From the NCBI GenBank assembly GCA_002682825.1, contig NOKP01000061.1, forward strand, positions 1 to 63,062: a stretch of DNA of 63,062 nucleotides, written 5' to 3'. This DNA comes from Neonectria sp. B-13. Taxonomy: Eukaryota; Ascomycota; Sordariomycetes; Hypocreales; Nectriaceae. Position 1 is the stretch's first letter. Each line of letters opens with the position of its first letter. Both the position numbers and the translations under genes were made by a program. Positions 59,220-63,062 of this stretch are shown here, piece after piece. Under the pieces are notes generated by a model that saw only the letters and a program-made list of their open reading frames with translations, had not been told where the DNA came from and did not search any database.

Positions 59220-60560
59220 AAGATTGGTACAGTTGTAAAGATTGGTTTAACTAGAGTGAAATATTAGGTTTAAAGGGTAGGTATTAATATATTATAAGAC
59301 TTTAACTTGGTAAGCAGTTAGAGACTGTATGCTAAGGACTTTAAGTAGCCCTTGTAGAACTGTGCTCTAGCTACTGTAGCTATAATATCTTTACTAAGGC
59401 TAGCCTTAGAGGTAGGGTTTTGAAATTAGTTAGTCTAGGCTTGGACTAAAACTAGGACTAGTTTTTTTAGCCTAAGGACTAATTAAGAACTAGTTTTTAG
59501 TTAGTTAGTTTATCTTTAGACTGCGACTAATTCTTTTAGTCTATTAGTCTAAAATAAACTAATTTTAATAATAAGATTAAAGCTTTAAGTAAATAGCTTA
59601 ATAGGTTAAAGTAATTAAATAAGATAATTATTTTATTTAATTAAATAATTAGAAACTTAATTAGATTATTTAATTAAATATAATTAGCATAATTAGATTA
59701 ACTAATTAACTAATTGTAAGGAGATACGCTAGAGGTCGGCCAGGGGCCGAGCGCTCAGCGCTCTGCCCTATAACCAATTGTGTGGCGCGATTCGGGCAAC
59801 GCTAGCTTACTTGAATTGGTTGATCTTTTCGCCTAACGGCTGATTGGACTATTGAAGGTTGGGTACACTACTCCAACTCTTACACTAATTAACTAATTAA
59901 CTAATTAACTAATTAACTAATTAACTAATTTATTTATTTATTTATTTATTATTAATAAATTAAGTAGATAAACTAGTAATTTACTATAGTTAATTATTAA
60001 TTTAAGTAATTAAACTAATAGTTTACTATAACTAATTACTAATTTAAGTAATTAGATTGATAATTTACTATTGTCAGAAAGCTAGCGTGGCACTCAGATG
60101 ACTTGTATTGTCTATGTCCTTGTCCCCCTGGGCTATCTCTGTGGTGTTCAGGGGATATCCCTTTCCTTGACCGCCTTCCTATTCGGGCTATGCCAGGTAG
60201 AGGTTCGGCGAGCTGTCTGTGGACCCCGGAGGTGGTCACCTGACCACCTTGTTGATCCAATGTACATGATCCAATCTAACAACTATAGCTTATTATTAAT
60301 TTAAGCAATTACATTAATAACTTACTATAGCTAATTAGTAATTTACTGTAGCTAATAAATAATCTAAGTAATCAGATTAATAATTTACTATAGATAATAA
60401 CAAATTTAAGCAATTAGATTAATAATTCACTATAGCTACTTACTAATTCAAGCATTTGGATTAATAATAGATATCTTAGGTTAAAAACTATATAAGATAT
60501 CCTTTTTCTTCTCTTTAGCTTTTCCTTTATATTATTTAAGTTATCTAATTACCTATCTAT
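59220..60560. repeat. AT-rich low-complexity block with two GC islands
   Basis: Mostly A/T built from TAATTA, ACTAGTT and TTAGTTAG words. Six or so tandem 8-bp AACTAATT units (59884-59930) run into (TATT)n. The words TTAATAATTTACTATAG(C/A)TAATTA recur at 59960-60450. Two sharply GC-richer islands are embedded, 59717-59870 and 60075-60270. The block immediately precedes the hAT gene and may be its 5' non-coding part or RIP-degraded repeat DNA. Confidence 0.7.
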
Positions 60561-60569
60561 CTTTTCCTT

Positions 60570-61810
60570 ATGGATTCATTTGATGAATTTAACCCTCTTT
60601 CTGAGTTTGATGGTGAGACTAATCCTTTCTCAGAAGAAGCTAGCGAATTAGCCCCTTCTGAAATAGATAGTCTTAACCAATCAGGACTAAACTCAGAAAT
60701 AGCCTCTTCTTCCTCACAAGCCATTTCTAAAGATCAATCTTTTAAAGCTTACATCTTTAAATATAGCTTATTTAAGAAGCTTATTTTACCTTTAAAGGAA
60801 GGTCAAGAGCCAGAAATGCAGATTAGTTGCACAATGTAAGTCTTCCTTTCTAATAACCTTATTTTAATGTTACTTAATAAGGTATTAATTTTAATAGGTG
60901 TAATTATAAGAAGGTTAAGCCAATTAAGGGCTTTCAATCTTCTAACTTTCAAAGACACTATAGGCGAAAACATCCAACAGTTGCTTATAATAAGCAGTCT
61001 GAAGCTACTAGAAAAAGAAGTAAGTTGCTTTATTATTTCCTTTTTAACTAATAGGCTAATTTAAATTAGAAGGAGACTTTATAAAGCTAGCTAGTCCCTT
61101 TGACCTTAATATTAGGAATAAAAGGTCTAGGCAAGATCTACCTAGCTATTCTAATAGCTTTAAGGAAGAAGAAGCCTTAAACAAGTCCGTAATTGGGCGC
61201 TCGGCCAAGCCCGCAGCCCGCAGCGGGCTCGGAGTAACCACGGCTTGGGTGCGAAAAGTGCGCAGAATCCGACTAAGGGCGGTAAGGAAGAGCGAGTTAG
61301 CAATGAGAGCGCCTCGGGGCCGTAGACGCGGAGGGGGAAGCCTGGCCGAACCCGGTTTCACGACTTTATCATACATGACGAGTTTGGTTGTTATGTTGAC
61401 CAAGGCCCTTTTTATGAACATTAGACCTTGCCATTTCTTACCGATATGCTTAAAGAAGATTCTTTATTTTCTTATTGAAAATAACCTATCTTTTAATATC
61501 TTGAATTCCTACAGTTTTCAAGACCTTCTAACATATTATAATAAGTAAGTTAATTTCTATTTCCTATTTTCTATTTCCTATTTCCTATTTCCTATTTTCT
61601 ATTTTCTATTTTCTATTTCTATATTCTATTTCCTATTAAATATATACTAATTCAAATTAAGGCTAGTCCTTTAGTTAATAGGTAGAAGATTAAGGGTATT
61701 TTAAATAATACTTTTAATAATAGCCTATTATAGCTAAATAAGCAACTAGAGAAAAATATATCAGACTTAGGGTCTTTTTCCTTAACATTTGATATATGGA
61801 CTTCAAATAA
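60570..61810 (+). mobile_element. hAT-family DNA transposon, 5' part of transposase
   Basis: Exons 60570-60835, 60898-61019 and from 61070 join in phase. The protein starts MDSFDEFNPLSEFDGETNPF and carries a BED-type zinc finger split by intron 1 (SCTM/CNYKKVKPIK...SNFQRHYRRKHPTV). After a basic insert it continues FLIENNLSFNILNSYSFQDL, LTYYNK and, after another apparent intron, LEKNISDLGSFSLTFDIWTS. FxIENNLxFxxxxxxxFxxLL and LTFDIWTS are hallmarks of fungal hAT transposases. The similarity stops at NN around 61810, before the catalytic DDE residues, where sequence of another element begins. A GC-rich in-frame stretch at 61186-61375 interrupts the otherwise AT-rich gene. No terminal inverted repeat identified. 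Non-functional as seen. Confidence 0.75.
61556..61640. repeat. TTTCTATTTCC-type simple repeat
   Basis: Tandem TTTC(C/T)TATTTTCTA words fill this stretch, inside an apparent intron of the hAT transposase gene. Confidence 0.85.
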
Positions 61811-61818
61811 CGTGGTTC

Positions 61819-61850
61819 ACAAGCGAGTTGTACAGACAAGCGAGTTGTAC
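61819..61850. repeat. Two 15-bp direct copies at the pogo-element end
   Basis: ACAAGCGAGTTGTAC occurs at 61819-61833 and 61836-61850, separated by AG. Direct sub-repeats near the terminus are typical of subterminal transposase-binding sites; that role is inferred here. The unit is itself nearly palindromic at its ends (GTAC/AC..GT). Confidence 0.8.
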
Positions 61851-61907
61851 ACTTCCTCCTACCCTTCAACCTTTATCGCTTAATTATAACACCACAACCC
61901 AAAAAAT

Positions 61908-63062
61908 CTATTCAGAGTAATTAGAACTAGATTCTCCAGATAAATTTACATCTTTTAAGCAGGTTCTTGCATTATGACCTGGCTTCCCGCAAGTTCCACA
62001 TCGCCGAACGCTCACTACAGCCCGCCTCAACCGATCACCATTTTGTCGCAATTCTTGAGCTACCTGCCGATCAACATCCTTCTGAGCCAGAATATCATGA
62101 GCATCCCCTACAGCAAGGGCCCCTCCTTGCCGCACACGCGTTTTCTTGGCCCTCCGGCGTTTGTTGAGTGTCTCATTTGCAGCTTTAAGTGACTTATTCT
62201 CCTCGCGCAAGAGGACCACCTTATGCATTATCGCCTGTGTTCCTTGCGCAAATTGGTCAACAGCATCATACATCGGTGTTGGAGAGCTGCTCTGGTGACG
62301 ACCAATTCGATCCTTGAGGTACGCAGACTGTGATAGGGTTTGTGTCGGGTTGCATAGTGTCAAAGAGACCCAAGAGTCGGTTGCTTCTGGAGGGGGGCCA
62401 GTCGGTGTTAGAGTCCGTAACTTGATATCCAGCATTGATAAGACTGCCTGAGGATCATGAGGCACTAAACCGGACCCTCTGAAACCAGCCTTGATGTTGG
62501 ATTCAGTAAAAACCGATGAGAAGACTTCTTTGAAGGCGGAAAAGAACTTGACCTTAGTGATGTAGGTAATGTGGTACTTCATTAGCTCTTCAATCTTATA
62601 ACCATACGCCCGCTTCAAAGGACTGAAGAGCCTAACATCGAGTGGCTGAAGAAGATGCGATGAGTGAGATAGCATACAAATAGGAATAATATTCCTTTCC
62701 TTGCAGAATTGCTCAAACTCTGCAGATTGGTGACTCTTATGGCCGTCTACTACTAACATTCGATATTTGCCTTTTGTACGACCAGCAGTATATTTATCGA
62801 AATGCTGTATCCATTCAAAGCCAGTCGTATTATCAGTCCATCCATTCTCGGTAGGCTTGATAACCCAGGAGGGCAGGAGGTTGCCTTCTGTATACCAATT
62901 GCCGAGATGGTAGGACCCCTTGACAACGATAAACGGCGGGAGCGCCCAACCTTCAGCATTAATCCCTTGGATTACTGTAACCCATTCCCGATTGCCAGGC
63001 TGCACTGATTTTGCCTTTCCACGTCGTTCGGCACCGGTAACTACCATTGCAGACGAGATCAT
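61908..63062 (-). CDS. pogo/Fot1-type transposase (DDE_1), truncated by window edge
   Basis: An open frame of 384 codons runs from the right edge to a stop at 61908. It shows the DDE_1 core (PF03184): GNREWVTVIQGINAEGWALP, GFEWIQHFDKYTAGRTKGKY, MLVVDGHKSHQSAEFEQFCK (second catalytic Asp in VVDGH) and ICMLSHSSHLLQPLDVRLFS (third Asp in PLDV). SNIKAGFRGSGLVPHDPQAV follows, then a coiled-coil-like stretch and a C-terminal CCHC zinc knuckle (CGTCGKPGHNARTC), as in many fungal Fot1-like transposases. The first catalytic Asp and the CENP-B-type DNA-binding domains must lie beyond 63062; the ATG at the edge is internal. No stop or frameshift is visible, in contrast to every other element here, so it may be a recent insertion. 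Confidence 0.9.
   Translation of the reverse strand: MISSAMVVTGAERRGKAKSVQPGNREWVTVIQGINAEGWALPPFIVVKGSYHLGNWYTEGNLLPSWVIKPTENGWTDNTTGFEWIQHFDKYTAGRTKGKYRMLVVDGHKSHQSAEFEQFCKERNIIPICMLSHSSHLLQPLDVRLFSPLKRAYGYKIEELMKYHITYITKVKFFSAFKEVFSSVFTESNIKAGFRGSGLVPHDPQAVLSMLDIKLRTLTPTGPPPEATDSWVSLTLCNPTQTLSQSAYLKDRIGRHQSSSPTPMYDAVDQFAQGTQAIMHKVVLLREENKSLKAANETLNKRRRAKKTRVRQGGALAVGDAHDILAQKDVDRQVAQELRQNGDRLRRAVVSVRRCGTCGKPGHNARTCLKDVNLSGESSSNYSE

Larger units (their letters stand above)
61811..63062 (-). mobile_element. pogo/Fot1-type (Tc1-mariner) element, 3' part
   Basis: Contains the transposase frame below plus a 3' terminal region up to 61811. Immediately to its left is the interrupted hAT coding sequence ending in AAATAA. 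A TA at 61808-61809 would fit the TA target duplication of this superfamily, but the other end lies beyond the window, so the duplication cannot be confirmed. The outermost bases contain two direct copies of a 15-mer, listed separately. Confidence 0.75.

Noticed and set aside
1..63062. CRISPR array, bacterial operon or prophage
   Set aside because: No spaced direct repeats and no prokaryotic gene organisation; the introns and families are fungal.
1..63062. Secondary-metabolite or toxin gene cluster
   Set aside because: No polyketide synthase, peptide synthetase, terpene cyclase or P450 was recognised; the regulators and the FAD oxidase are scattered and not clustered with biosynthetic genes.

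Overview
The window reads as nuclear DNA of a filamentous ascomycete (Pezizomycotina, probably Sordariomycetes; the class is an inference). Support comes from short phase-consistent introns with GTAAGT-like donors and CTAAC/CTGAC branch sites, typical fungal protein families (Clr5, Fungal_trans_2, DUF3295, Azf1-like C2H2), and fungal Ty3/gypsy, Ty1/copia, hAT and pogo/Fot1-type elements. It is gene-poor: about ten credible genes lie among long stretches with no coding signal, gene relics and dead transposons.

Layout. 1-5 kb: an assembly duplication around a single N, an ABC-transporter relic, a TCP11/Sok1 fragment and a conserved unknown gene with two frameshifts. 5.9-6.9 kb: a Clr5-domain gene. 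9.7-11.3 kb: a four-exon C2H2 factor with four zinc fingers. 11.7-12.0 kb: an N gap flanked by identical sequence. 13.3-17.2 kb: a divergent URM1 gene (minus) and an ELP2 relic (plus), both from the machinery that modifies tRNA wobble uridine. 19.0-21.3 kb: truncated gypsy and copia elements fused head-on. 24.4-25.9 kb: a four-exon gene ending in a partial Zn-cluster motif. 28.6-31.2 kb: a Ca2+/H+ exchanger fragment and unidentified relics. 33.0-39.9 kb: three unassigned genes. About 41 kb: a tRNA-like sequence with A and B boxes. 43.2-44.8 kb: an intact three-exon FAD oxidase of the sarcosine oxidase/amadoriase family. 48-49 kb: a C2H2-like regulator. 51.1-54.1 kb: a Fungal_trans_2 regulator. 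54.2-56.8 kb: a row of dead genes (TPR-like, beta-lactamase-like, DUF3295, BCS1-like). 57-63 kb: AT-rich DNA with a hAT element apparently interrupted by a pogo-type element that runs off the right edge.

Two patterns cut across the genes. First, most frameshifts in otherwise well-conserved coding regions fall at short mononucleotide runs and are explained by exactly one missing base, and both N gaps are flanked by identical sequence. This points to sequencing and scaffolding error, so several apparently broken genes may be intact. Second, stops of the kind CAA to TAA or TGG to TGA/TAG in the transposons and relics look like repeat-induced point mutation (RIP) or similar decay. No operon-like or clearly co-regulated gene set is evident. 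The only functional pairing is URM1 with ELP2. I found no convincing new biological system; the best leads are listed as findings.
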